Below the pieces are notes generated by a model. The model searched no databases and was not told where the DNA came from. It worked only from the letters and a program-made list of their open reading frames with translations. 64,000 nt of DNA, from NCBI RefSeq assembly GCF_003854935.1, contig NZ_CP033970.1, positions 1,302,001 to 1,366,000 of the forward strand, read 5' to 3'. Origin of the DNA: Cupriavidus pauculus (GTDB lineage: Bacteria > Pseudomonadota > Gammaproteobacteria > Burkholderiales > Burkholderiaceae). Shown here one piece after another: positions 47,154 to 56,031 of this stretch. Each line of letters opens with the position of its first letter. The stretch's first letter is position 1. The position numbers and the translations under genes were made by a program.

Positions 47154-49154
47154 ATGTTTTCTTACGCTTTTGCCGGCGCGCGCGCTGCCGGCCTTGCCAT
47201 GCTTGCCGCGGCGCTGCTTGCCGCCTGCGGCTCGGACGATGCCGATTCCCCGGCTCAGCCCGCCACGCCGGCGGCGTCGCGGCTGGTGGTCGATACCGGC
47301 AGCGCTGCGCCGGTTGCGGGCGGCACGCTGACGCTCAAGGCCACGCTGCTGGCCGCCGACGGCACCGAGGTCAAGGGCGCCAGCTTTGCCTGGACGTCGT
47401 CGGACGAGACGGTGGCTACCGTGCTGTCGGCCTCGGACAAGGCCCCGACGGCGGCCGCGCCGGTCGGCATCTACGCCACGATCCGCACCCTGGCGGCCGG
47501 CCGGGCCGATATCACGGCCACGGCCACCCTGCCCGACGGCAGCCGTATCGCCAGCGTGACCCATCTGACGGTGCAGGCCACGCCGGCCGTGTCGTACACG
47601 CTGACGCTCACGCCGGCGACCCTGACCGTGGTGGCCGGCGCCGCCGCGCAGACCGTGTCCGTGGCGGTGCGCCGCTCCGATGGCGTGGACGGCGTGGCCG
47701 ACCTGGCGAACTGGTCCTGGACCAGCGATGACGCCAGCTTTGTCGTGACCCCGGCGGCGGATGGCCGTGGCGCCAAGGTAGCCAGCCCCGGCTCGGCATA
47801 CAGTGCGGCGGCCGCGACACTGACCGCCTGCGCCGACGCGCCCGCTGGCCCCCGCCTTTGTGCCAACGCGGCGCTGACGCGCAACACGTCGCTGCCGCCG
47901 ACCTATACCGTGGGTGGCACGGTCTCCGGGCTGGCGGCCGGCAAGAGCCTGCAACTGGCCGATATCAGCGGCGATACGCAGGTCATCGCCGGCAATGGCG
48001 TATTCACGATGCCGACCCCGCGTCCGGGCGCTTCGTCCTATGCGGTATCGGTGTCGGCGCAACCGGCGGGCCAGACCTGCTCCGTGACCCACGGGACCGG
48101 CACGGTGGCGTCCGGCAACGTCGCCGACATCGCGGTGGCGTGCGTGCAGGCCCAGTTCGTCGTGGTGGCAAACCGGGCGGACCAGACGTTCTCGGTCTAC
48201 CGCGTGGACCCGGCCAGCGGCGCGCTGGCGGCCGTGCAGGGCAGCCCGTTCACCTCTGGGGACAACGTCAACGACATTGCCTTCCTGCCGAACGGCCAGG
48301 TGGGGTATGCGGTGATGCCGAATACCAACCGGGTGGTGAGCTTCCGGCTTGACCCGGCCACGGGTGCGATGGCGGAGATTCCGGGCTCGGCTCGCAGTTC
48401 GGTCTTGACTGCGCCTCAGGCAGTTACCGTCCATCCCACGGGCAGGTCCCTGATTGTTGGGGCCGGGCGGGGGATCGTGTGGTACCCCATCGATCCAGCT
48501 TCACTGGTGCCGGCGGGCGGCGTGGACTACGAGGCGTCGGGCCTGGGCCAGACGCGCGACGTCGAGTTCTCTCCTGACGGGCTGTACCTCTATACCGCCA
48601 ATTCGATCGTGGGCCAGATCCCCAAATTCCCCATTGCCAGCAATGGCGGCGTGATCGGTTTTGGGTCGATCGACTATTCCGTCGGTGTCATCATGCCCAG
48701 TGCCATGTCCTTTTCGCCAGACGGCCGCACGCTGCTCTATACCAGCGAGCAGGACGGCTTGCTCGGCGTGGGCACGGTCGACCCGGCAGGGGGGCAGATC
48801 CAGTCCAGCCAGCTGGTGCCGACAGCCCCGTTCCCGTCCGATGTCGCCATGACGCCATCCGGGCAGTTTGCCTTCGTGCTGAGCGGCATCGGCGCCGGTA
48901 TCACGGGCTACAAGGTCGTCGGTCCCGGCGTGGTGCCGCTGCCCGGCATCGCGCCCACCGGCCCCGGTTCGGGCTCGGGCCGCCTCAAGGTGGAACCGGG
49001 CGGCCGTCGCCTGTACGTCGCCATGTTCAACCAGAATCTGGTGTCGGGGTTCTCGATCGACGCCACGACCGGCGCGCTGACGCCGATTCCCGGCAGCCCG
49101 TTCCCGACGGGCTTTGGCAATACGTCGATCGCCATCGTCGAACCGCGCCCCTGA
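47154..49154 (+). CDS. Beta-propeller lipoprotein with Ig-like domain
   Basis: A 666-aa exported lipoprotein. The signal peptide ends at the lipobox LLAAC. Residues 40-160 look like a bacterial Ig-like domain (VVDTGSAAPVAGGTLTLKAT, ATATLPDGSRIASVTHLTV). From about residue 345 there are repeats of the lactonase/YncE propeller pattern: VVVANRADQTFSVYRVDPASGALA, then IAFLPNGQVGYAVM and VHPTGRSLIVG. Such propellers bind ligands or sugars and are sometimes lactonases; no active site can be assigned. A further blade ends at AIVEPRP. It stands alone. Confidence 0.8.
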   Translation: MFSYAFAGARAAGLAMLAAALLAACGSDDADSPAQPATPAASRLVVDTGSAAPVAGGTLTLKATLLAADGTEVKGASFAWTSSDETVATVLSASDKAPTAAAPVGIYATIRTLAAGRADITATATLPDGSRIASVTHLTVQATPAVSYTLTLTPATLTVVAGAAAQTVSVAVRRSDGVDGVADLANWSWTSDDASFVVTPAADGRGAKVASPGSAYSAAAATLTACADAPAGPRLCANAALTRNTSLPPTYTVGGTVSGLAAGKSLQLADISGDTQVIAGNGVFTMPTPRPGASSYAVSVSAQPAGQTCSVTHGTGTVASGNVADIAVACVQAQFVVVANRADQTFSVYRVDPASGALAAVQGSPFTSGDNVNDIAFLPNGQVGYAVMPNTNRVVSFRLDPATGAMAEIPGSARSSVLTAPQAVTVHPTGRSLIVGAGRGIVWYPIDPASLVPAGGVDYEASGLGQTRDVEFSPDGLYLYTANSIVGQIPKFPIASNGGVIGFGSIDYSVGVIMPSAMSFSPDGRTLLYTSEQDGLLGVGTVDPAGGQIQSSQLVPTAPFPSDVAMTPSGQFAFVLSGIGAGITGYKVVGPGVVPLPGIAPTGPGSGSGRLKVEPGGRRLYVAMFNQNLVSGFSIDATTGALTPIPGSPFPTGFGNTSIAIVEPRP

Positions 49155-49171
49155 GGCCGCCGTCCGCCCAT

Positions 49172-49196
49172 AAAAAAACCCGGCGCGGGGCCGGGT
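49172..49196 (-). terminator. Rho-independent terminator of the second porin
   Basis: On the minus strand ACCCGGC pairs with GCCGGGT (7 bp, 5-nt loop), followed by seven T. It lies 28 nt beyond the porin stop and 17 nt beyond the stop of the convergent lipoprotein gene. Confidence 0.82.
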
Positions 49197-49223
49197 AAAA
49201 GCGGAAAGTGTCGGTAAGGCAGG

Positions 49224-50282
49224 TCAGAAGCGGTGGCGGACCCCCATCATGGCGCCGAACTGGTTGTCGCCGGCGGTCACGCCCGTGCCGCCCAGCGACA
49301 CCGTGGAGCCGAGGCCCTTGTCCGTCTGGTTCCAGACGTAGCCCATGTTCAGGTAGGCGCTGGTGCGCTTGGAGAACGCGTAGTCGGCCGATGCCACGAG
49401 CACCAGCGGGTCCGCGCCGGTATGGCCGTAGTCCTGGTAGTAGACCGAGCCCTTCAGCGTCAGCGCCGGCGTGACCTGGTAGCCCATGCCCAGCCAGTAG
49501 ATGTTGCTGCGGTGGAAGGCGCCATGGCCCAGGCCGGTCAGGTTTTCCCAGCGGTAGCCGGCGTAGACCTTGGCCGGGCCCACTGCGTAGCTGGCGGCCA
49601 GCGCGGCGCGCTGGTCCTTGAGCAGGCCGTTGGGCTGGCGCAGGTCGTAGACCAGGCCCAGGTCCAGCGGGCCGGCCGTGTAGCGCAGGCTGGCCGCGTA
49701 CTGGCGGCCGCTCTTGTAGTCGCCGGGGATCTCGCCGGCGCCAAAGCCCGGCACGGCCGTCATGTCGTAGCCCGTGCTGTACAGCGCCGAGGCGGTCAAG
49801 CCGCCGTACTTGCCCGTGTACTTGAGCGAGTTGTCGGCGCGGCTGGCCATGGCGGCGTCCATGTTCACGATCGAGTACTGCACGTCGGCGGCCATCGGGT
49901 CGAACGCCAGCGTGAAGTCGTAGATCGGGGTCTGGTGGCGGCCCAGCGTCAGGGCGCCGAAGCCGGCTTGCAGGCCCAGGTAGGCCTGGCGGTTGAACAG
50001 CCGGCCGCCGTTGGAGGCGCCCGTGTCGATGTCGAAGCCGCTTTCCAGCACGAAGAGGCCCTTCATGCCGCCGCCCAGGTCCTCGGTGCCGCGCAGGCCC
50101 CACCACGAACCCGTGGTGACACCGTTGCCGGACTGCACGCGGACGTTGCTGTTATTGCCGCCGTCGCGGGACAGGTACTCGATGCCGGCATCGGCCACAC
50201 CGTACAGGGTGACGCTGGACTGGGCTTGTGCGCCTGCGGCCAGCAATGCGGTGGCCGCTGCAGCCGCCAGTTTGATTTTCAT
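49224..50282 (-). CDS. Outer-membrane porin (Gram-negative porin_4 type)
   Basis: A 352-aa trimeric-type porin. The signal peptide ends AAGAQAQ, then SVTLYGVADAGIEYLS and WGLRGTEDLGGGMKGLFVLE. It ends in VRHRF with a terminal phenylalanine. GGAG precedes the ATG. It has its own terminator and a long upstream region, suggesting control independent of the porin at 1.3 kb. The two porins share the same domain order but differ clearly in sequence. Confidence 0.96.
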   Translation of the reverse strand: MKIKLAAAAATALLAAGAQAQSSVTLYGVADAGIEYLSRDGGNNSNVRVQSGNGVTTGSWWGLRGTEDLGGGMKGLFVLESGFDIDTGASNGGRLFNRQAYLGLQAGFGALTLGRHQTPIYDFTLAFDPMAADVQYSIVNMDAAMASRADNSLKYTGKYGGLTASALYSTGYDMTAVPGFGAGEIPGDYKSGRQYAASLRYTAGPLDLGLVYDLRQPNGLLKDQRAALAASYAVGPAKVYAGYRWENLTGLGHGAFHRSNIYWLGMGYQVTPALTLKGSVYYQDYGHTGADPLVLVASADYAFSKRTSAYLNMGYVWNQTDKGLGSTVSLGGTGVTAGDNQFGAMMGVRHRF

Positions 50283-50702
50283 GCCTTGTTCTCCGAGGTT
50301 GAAAAAGGTCCGGCAATGATGGGAAGGCAGCCGGTTCGCGGCTTTGATATAGCTCGACATTTGTGCAATCCGTGGCCGATTTTTCGCACCGTGGCATGGC
50401 CGCCTGGCATCGGCGTACGGCCCGCGTGGCACTTGTACGAAAAGGCGCGGACAACCGCCTGCGATCTGTTGCACTTGCGCGAAAACGCCTTGCCACAGGG
50501 GTTTGGCGATGGCCGGTGTGGCGCGCGCGTATCGCTGCTGGCCGCCGCGTCGAACCATTCCGACACCCGATTCGGTGCACGTCCTACAAGCCCCGCGGCC
50601 CACGCTTCCTACACTGGAAACCAGCGCCGATGCCTGCCCCAACGCCGCGTTCCACGTGGCCGGCAGGCCGGACATTCAGGAACCGACCACAGGAGTGCGA
50701 CC
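50283..50702. other. Intergenic region with a pair of direct repeats
   Basis: A 420-bp divergent gap between the porin and csbD. GCACTTGTACGAAAAGGC (from 50429) and GCACTTGCGCGAAAACGC (from 50471) are imperfect copies 42 bp apart, about four helical turns, on the same strand. They might be regulator sites. I see no clear sigma-70 promoter; TACACT at 50610 is a weak -10 candidate for csbD. Confidence 0.4.
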
Positions 50703-50894
50703 ATGAACAAGGATCAGGTGAAGGGCCGAATGAACGAGGCCAAGGGCAAGGCCAAGGAACTGGCCGGCAAGATGACCGGCAAGACCTCCACGGAGATCAA
50801 GGGCAAGGCCGAGCAGGTGGCGGGCCGCACCCAGGCCGCCTACGGCGACACCAAGGCCGACATGAAGAAGAATCCGCAGAAGAACCCGCGTTGA
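50703..50894 (+). CDS. CsbD family stress protein
   Basis: A 63-aa hydrophilic protein of the CsbD family. The repeats KGRMNEAKGKAKELAGKMTG and IKGKAEQVAGRTQAAYGD are its signature. The GAGTGCGACC before the ATG supplies a ribosome site. Members are induced by general stress and stationary phase; the molecular role is unknown. The sensor-kinase gene starts 91 nt downstream. Confidence 0.93.
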   Translation: MNKDQVKGRMNEAKGKAKELAGKMTGKTSTEIKGKAEQVAGRTQAAYGDTKADMKKNPQKNPR

Positions 50895-50985
50895 TCGCGC
50901 GGCAGACACTGCCGGATGGCACGGAAGGCGGGGTCGCGAACCCCGCCTTTTTCACGTCCGCACCATGATTTGCAGGGGACAAGCG

Positions 50986-52188
50986 ATGAGATCGGCGCAA
51001 ACCGCGACGCTGGCGGCATCGATGGGCGATATCGTCGCGGCCCCTGGCCAGACCGTGCCGCTGCAGGAAGTCCTGCGCCAGCGGCAGCTTTTTGCCGAGA
51101 TGGTCGAGGCCATGCAGGGCGACGTCACGCTGCAGCAGGTGCTGGACAGCGCGGTACGCACGGCCGCGCAGGGCTGCGGCGCGCCCATGGGCAAGGTGCT
51201 GGAACTGGACGCCGCCCGGGGCACCCTGGTCATCCGCAGCCACCATGGCCTGAAAGCGGCCGACATGGGCCGCGAGGTGGGCGAGGCCGCCAGCGGCAAC
51301 CCGCCCGGCGAGGCCCTGCGGCAGGCCGCGCCCGTGGTGGACGCCGACGTGCGGCGCCGCCCGCGCGACGTCCTGCCGGCGATCTTCGTGGAGAACGCGG
51401 TGGTCACCTCGGTGAACCTGCCGCTGATCAACCACGACGGCGCCTACGGCGTGCTGGAGGTGGATTTCCGCGAAACGGTGGAAATTGGCGCGCTGGAGAT
51501 GTCGTTCCTGGCGTCGGTGGCCGGCATGCTGGCCGAATGCATCGAAAAGCATCGCGCGCAGGCCGCGCTGGCGCTGGAGCGCGACGCCAAGGCGCTGCTG
51601 CTGCGCGAACAGCAGCACCGGGTGCGCAACAATTTCCAGATGATCATCGCGATGGTCCAGCGCAGCACGTTCCTGGCCAGCGAGGACGGCCGCAAGCCGC
51701 TGCGCGAGATCGAGCGCCGCATCTTTGCCATGGCGTCGCTCTACAACCACCTGCTGGGCCTGAGCGAGCAGGCGCAGCATGCCGACCTGGGCCGCTACCT
51801 GGGCGGGCTGGCGGCCAGCTTCGACGAGTTCTACGACCTCAAGGCCAGCGGCATCGCGTTCAACCTGGACGTCCAGTTCGGGCTCGTGGCCGACCTGGAC
51901 CGCTGCACGACCATCGGCATCATCGTCAACGAACTGGTCGCCAATGCCGTGGAACACGCGTTCGCGGGCGGCAGCGGCGAGATCCGGGTGTCGCTGGCCG
52001 CGTCGCCGCCGCGCGGCTGCGTGGTCCGCGTGTCGGACGATGGCCGGGGGCTGCCGGCCGGGCCCGGAGAGGAAGGCGTGGGCCTGCGCACGGTGCGCCG
52101 CATGCTGGAGGGCATTGGCGGCCGGCTGGACGTGGCGTCAGCCACGGGTCAGGGCGCCGCGTGGACAATCACGGTCGATCGCCTGTAG
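50986..52188 (+). CDS. Sensor histidine kinase with GAF domain (HisKA_2 type)
   Basis: A soluble 400-aa kinase without membrane segments. An N-terminal region up to about residue 190 is GAF-like (VLDSAVRTAAQGCGAPMGKVLEL, PRDVLPAIFVENAVVTSVNLPL). The phosphoacceptor histidine is in REQQHRVRNNFQMIIAMVQ near residue 213, HisKA_2 class. The ATPase domain has NELVANAVEHAF, DDGRGLPAG and GVGLRTVRRML. ATG 50986 is preferred over 50965 because CAGGGG lies upstream. No response regulator is present nearby. Its 3' end overlaps the oxidase gene on the other strand by 20 nt. Confidence 0.9.
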   Translation: MRSAQTATLAASMGDIVAAPGQTVPLQEVLRQRQLFAEMVEAMQGDVTLQQVLDSAVRTAAQGCGAPMGKVLELDAARGTLVIRSHHGLKAADMGREVGEAASGNPPGEALRQAAPVVDADVRRRPRDVLPAIFVENAVVTSVNLPLINHDGAYGVLEVDFRETVEIGALEMSFLASVAGMLAECIEKHRAQAALALERDAKALLLREQQHRVRNNFQMIIAMVQRSTFLASEDGRKPLREIERRIFAMASLYNHLLGLSEQAQHADLGRYLGGLAASFDEFYDLKASGIAFNLDVQFGLVADLDRCTTIGIIVNELVANAVEHAFAGGSGEIRVSLAASPPRGCVVRVSDDGRGLPAGPGEEGVGLRTVRRMLEGIGGRLDVASATGQGAAWTITVDRL

Positions 52189-53632
52189 GCGGCAGCACGC
52201 GGCCCGGGTTCAGCAGGTTCTTGGGGTCCAGCGCGCGCTTGACCTGCCACATCAGCTCCAGCTCCACGGGCGACTTGTAGCGGCTCAGGTCGTCGCGCTT
52301 GGCCACGCCGATGCCGTGCTCGGCCGAAATGGAGCCATTCTCGGCGTAGGCCAGCCCGTCAACGAGGTCGGACACGGGCTTGTACCACTGCGCCAGGAAG
52401 CTCCTGGCGTCGCGGTCGCGCGGGCGCAGCGGGTTGAAGTGGACGTTGCCGTCGCCCATGTGGCCGTAGATCACCATGCGCGTGGCCGGCTCCAGCGCCA
52501 GCACCTCGGCCGACGCCCGCTCTATGAACTGCGCGATGCGCGACACCGGCACCGAGATGTCGCACTTGATGCTGCCGCCGGTGCGCGTCTGGGCGTCGGA
52601 GATTTCCTCGCGGATGCGCCAGAACTGCTGAACGTCGGCCAGGCTCGACGCCACGGCGGCGTCCACCACCCATTCGTTGCCCAGGCCGGTTTCCAGGATC
52701 TCCATCAGCGTGCCGTTCAGCGTCTCGGCGTCGGTGCCCGACGTCAGCTCAATCAACACCATCCAGTCGTGCCGAGCCGGCAGTGGCGACGGGATATCGC
52801 CGAGGTATTCGAGCACGAGGTCCAGCGCCGGGGCCGATATCAGCTCGAACGCCGTGACGGCGCCGCCGGACAGCGCGCGCGCCTCGCCCAGCAGCCGCAC
52901 CGCCGCCTCGGGGCTCTGCACGGCCACGAACGCCACGGCCGTGGCGCGCGGCTGCGGCATCAGCTTCAGCACGGCGCCGGTGATGATGCCCAGCGTGCCC
53001 TCGGCGCCGATGAACAGGTGCTTGAGGTCGTAGCCGGTGTTGTCCTTGCGCAGCCCCTTGAGCGACGAGAACACGCGTCCGTCGGGCAGCACCACCTCGA
53101 TTCCCAGCACCAGGTCGCGCATGTTGCCGTAGCGCAGCACCGCCGTGCCGCCGGCATTGGTCGACAGGTTGCCGCCGATCTGGCACGACCCCTCCGAGCC
53201 AATCCGCAGCGGAAACAGCCGCCCGGCCTCGTCGGCGGCCGCCCGCGCGGCGGACAGCGTCACGCCGGCTTCCACGGTCATCGTGTCGTTGACCGTGTCG
53301 ATGGCCAGCACGCGGTGCATCTTCCTGAGGCTGATGACGACGGCCGTGCCGCTGTCGTCGGGCACCGCGCCGCCCATCAGCGACGTGTTGCCGCCCTGCG
53401 GCACCACCGGCACGTCGTGCGCATGGCACCACGCCATCACGCGGCTGACCTGCTCGGTGGTCGTCGGCATGACCACCAGCGGCGAGCGCCCGTGATAGAT
53501 GCGGCGATAGTCGGTCACGTACGGCTCGGTGTCGGCGGGGTCGCTCAGGCAGCCTTGCGGGCCGACGATGGCCGCCATGGCGTGGCGCAGGGCGTCCGGG
53601 TGGGACAGGGCTTCGGAAGTCGGGGACGGCAT
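52169..53632 (-). CDS. FAD-binding oxidase (glycolate oxidase GlcD/D-lactate dehydrogenase type)
   Basis: A 487-aa flavoprotein that oxidises a 2-hydroxy acid to a 2-oxo acid. The FAD-binding p-cresol-methylhydroxylase fold is marked by VPVVPQGGNTSLMGGAVP, RIGSEGSCQIGGNLSTNAGGT and FIGAEGTLGIITGAVLKL. The C-terminal cap has MVIYGHMGDGNVHFNPLRP and SAEHGIGVAKRDDL. It is the last gene of the minus-strand operon and follows the aldolase by 29 nt. In context it may oxidise a 2-hydroxy-acid product or substrate of the sugar-acid pathway. Confidence 0.93.
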   Translation of the reverse strand: MPSPTSEALSHPDALRHAMAAIVGPQGCLSDPADTEPYVTDYRRIYHGRSPLVVMPTTTEQVSRVMAWCHAHDVPVVPQGGNTSLMGGAVPDDSGTAVVISLRKMHRVLAIDTVNDTMTVEAGVTLSAARAAADEAGRLFPLRIGSEGSCQIGGNLSTNAGGTAVLRYGNMRDLVLGIEVVLPDGRVFSSLKGLRKDNTGYDLKHLFIGAEGTLGIITGAVLKLMPQPRATAVAFVAVQSPEAAVRLLGEARALSGGAVTAFELISAPALDLVLEYLGDIPSPLPARHDWMVLIELTSGTDAETLNGTLMEILETGLGNEWVVDAAVASSLADVQQFWRIREEISDAQTRTGGSIKCDISVPVSRIAQFIERASAEVLALEPATRMVIYGHMGDGNVHFNPLRPRDRDARSFLAQWYKPVSDLVDGLAYAENGSISAEHGIGVAKRDDLSRYKSPVELELMWQVKRALDPKNLLNPGRVLPPTGDRP

Positions 53633-53661
53633 GTTTCGGGGCTCGGAACGTCGGGGAGGGA

Positions 53662-54465
53662 TCAGTATGCAGCGCCGGGCGCGGACACCTGCTGGGCGCG
53701 CTCGGGCAGGAATTCGGCGGCCAGCTTGCGCGCCGCGTTGGCGTAGACCAGCACGTCGACGCCGGTAGCCACGAACGTGCAGCCCAGCTCCAGGTAGCGG
53801 CGCGCCAGCGCGTTGTCCGATGTCAGCGTGCCGGCCGCCTTGCCGCTGGCGACGATCGTGCGCATGGCCGATTCGATCTGCGCCTGCACCTCGGGATGGC
53901 CCGGGTTGCCGCGGTGGCCCATCGACGCCGCCAGGTCGGCCGGGCCGATGAACACGCCGTCCACGCCGTCGACGGCGCACAGCGCGTCCAGGTTCTGCAT
54001 GGCGGTCACGGTCTCGGCCTGCACCAGCAGGCAGACCTCGTCGTCGGCCACGTCCAGGTAGTCCTTGCGGGCGCTCCATTGCGACACCCGCGCCACGGCG
54101 CTGCCCACGCCGCGCACGCCGAACGGCGGATAGCGCGTGGCGCGCACCAGCGCGGCGGCCTGCTCGGCGGTGTCGACCATCGGAATCAGCAGCGTGCGGG
54201 CGCCGACGTCCAGCAGCTGCTTGATCAGCGCGGTCTCGCCGGACACGGCGCGCACCACGGCCTGCGAGCGGTACGGGCCCAGCGCCTGCAGCGTCTGCAG
54301 GATCGAGCGCACGTCATTGGGCGCGTGCTCGCCATCGACGAGCAGCCAGTCGAAGCCGGCCGTGGCGGTGATCTCGGCCAGGTACGGCGACGCGGCGGAC
54401 ATCCACAGGCCGATCTGGGCCTGGCGGGCGGCCAGGGCGGCCTTGAACGGGTTATGGGCAGGCAT
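53662..54465 (-). CDS. HpcH/HpaI-family aldolase (2-keto-3-deoxy sugar acid type)
   Basis: A 267-aa class II aldolase. [14 protein letters not shown] carries the metal-binding Glu, and [12 protein letters not shown] is the typical loop. [17 protein letters not shown] is also family-like. It cleaves 4-hydroxy-2-oxo acids to pyruvate and an aldehyde, as in GarL, which acts on 5-keto-4-deoxyglucarate. The ATG 54465 follows GAGGAGA. Within the operon it would cleave the product of the UxaA/GarD-like dehydratase. Confidence 0.93.
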   Translation of the reverse strand: MPAHNPFKAALAARQAQIGLWMSAASPYLAEITATAGFDWLLVDGEHAPNDVRSILQTLQALGPYRSQAVVRAVSGETALIKQLLDVGARTLLIPMVDTAEQAAALVRATRYPPFGVRGVGSAVARVSQWSARKDYLDVADDEVCLLVQAETVTAMQNLDALCAVDGVDGVFIGPADLAASMGHRGNPGHPEVQAQIESAMRTIVASGKAAGTLTSDNALARRYLELGCTFVATGVDVLVYANAARKLAAEFLPERAQQVSAPGAAY

Positions 54466-54509
54466 GGGGTTGTCTCCTCGAAGGGCCAGGCGGCCGGATG
54501 CCGGGTGGC

Positions 54510-55979
54510 TCAGCCTAGCTGGCCCTGGCACAGATACTTGGTATGCATGTAGTCGTCAAGTCCGTGGCGCGACCCCTCGCGGCCGTAGCCCGATTCCTTG
54601 ACGCCGCCGAACGGCGCCGCCTCCGACGCCAGCGCGCCCTCGTTGATGCCGACGATGCCGGTTTCCAGCGCCTGTGCCACGCGCCAGACGCGGCGCACGT
54701 CGCTGGAATAAAAATAGGCGGCCAGTCCGAACGGGGTGTCGTTGGCGTCGCGGACCACCTCGTCCTCGTGCGTGAAGCGGAACACGGGCGCCACCGGGCC
54801 GAAGGTTTCCTCGTGGGCCAGTTCCATGGCCGGCGTGGCATCGACGAGCACGGTCGGGGCGTAGTAGTGCGGGCCGTCGGCGGTGCGCAGGCGCTCGCCG
54901 CCCACCACCACGCGGGCACCCCTGGCCACGGCGTCGCGCACGTGGCGCTCGATCTTGTCGACGGCCCGCGCGTTGATCATCGGCCCGATCTGCGCGGCGG
55001 GCTCGGTGGCCGGCCCCACGTGCAGCGCGCCCACGCAGGCGGCCAGCCTGGCCACGAACGCGTCGTGCACGCCAGCCTGCACGTAGACCCGGTTCGGGCA
55101 GACGCAGGTCTGGCCGCCGTTGCGGAACTTGGCGGCCATCAGGCCGTCGACGGCGGCATCGAGGTCGGCATCGTCGAACACGATGAACGGCGCATTGCCG
55201 CCCAGTTCCAGCGACAGCTTCTTGAGCGTGCCGGCCGATTCCCGCGCCAGGTGCTTGCCCACGGGCGTGGAGCCCGTGAACGTGATCTTGCGCACGCGCG
55301 GGTCGGCCAGCCAGGCATCGACCACGGCCGGCGTATGGGCGCGCGACGCGGTGACGATGTTCAGCACGCCCGGCGGCAGTCCGGCCTGCTCGGCCAGCGC
55401 CACCAGCGCCAGCGCGGTCAGCGGCGTGTCCTCGGCCGGCTTGGCCACAACGGTGCAGCCGGCCGCCAGCGCCGGGGCGATCTTGCGCGCGATCATCGCC
55501 AGCGGGAAGTTCCACGGCGTGATGGCCGCCACCACGCCCACCGGCTCCTTGAGCACGAGCATCTTGCGGCCCGGCACGGCCTCGGCCACCACGTCGCCGC
55601 AGATGCGCGTGGCTTCCTCGGCAAACCATTCGACGTACGACGCGCCGTAGCGCACCTCGCCCACGCTCTCGTGCATCGGCTTGCCCTGTTCGGCGGAGAT
55701 GATGCGCGCCAGGTCCGGCTCGTGGGCCAGGATCAGCGCGTGCCAGCGCTTGATCAGCTGCGCGCGCTCGCGGGCCGGGCGGCGGCTCCAGGCGGGAAAG
55801 GCGGCCGCGGCGGCGTCGGCGGCGCGGCGGGCGTCACCGGCGTCGCTGTCCGGCACGCTGGCGATGACCGCGCCCGTGGCCGGATCGGTCACGTCGAAGC
55901 GGGCGCCGCTGTCGCACCATTGCTGGTCGATGAAGTTCTGCGTGCGCAGCAGGGCGGGGTGGGTGAGGGTGGTCAGCAT
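54510..55979 (-). CDS. Succinate-/2-oxoglutarate-semialdehyde dehydrogenase-type ALDH
   Basis: A 489-aa NAD(P)-dependent aldehyde dehydrogenase of the GabD type. The start [21 protein letters not shown], the Asn/Trp block [24 protein letters not shown], the Glu in [16 protein letters not shown] and the active cysteine in [11 protein letters not shown] are clear. It oxidises succinate semialdehyde or 2-oxoglutarate semialdehyde to the acid. The start is ATG 55979. In sugar-acid pathways this step feeds the product into the citric acid cycle. Confidence 0.94.
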   Translation of the reverse strand: MLTTLTHPALLRTQNFIDQQWCDSGARFDVTDPATGAVIASVPDSDAGDARRAADAAAAAFPAWSRRPARERAQLIKRWHALILAHEPDLARIISAEQGKPMHESVGEVRYGASYVEWFAEEATRICGDVVAEAVPGRKMLVLKEPVGVVAAITPWNFPLAMIARKIAPALAAGCTVVAKPAEDTPLTALALVALAEQAGLPPGVLNIVTASRAHTPAVVDAWLADPRVRKITFTGSTPVGKHLARESAGTLKKLSLELGGNAPFIVFDDADLDAAVDGLMAAKFRNGGQTCVCPNRVYVQAGVHDAFVARLAACVGALHVGPATEPAAQIGPMINARAVDKIERHVRDAVARGARVVVGGERLRTADGPHYYAPTVLVDATPAMELAHEETFGPVAPVFRFTHEDEVVRDANDTPFGLAAYFYSSDVRRVWRVAQALETGIVGINEGALASEAAPFGGVKESGYGREGSRHGLDDYMHTKYLCQGQLG

Positions 55980-56031
55980 CGGGTGGGGTGGTCAGACGTT
56001 GGAAGGCCGGCAAGCGCCGTGGGGGAGACGG

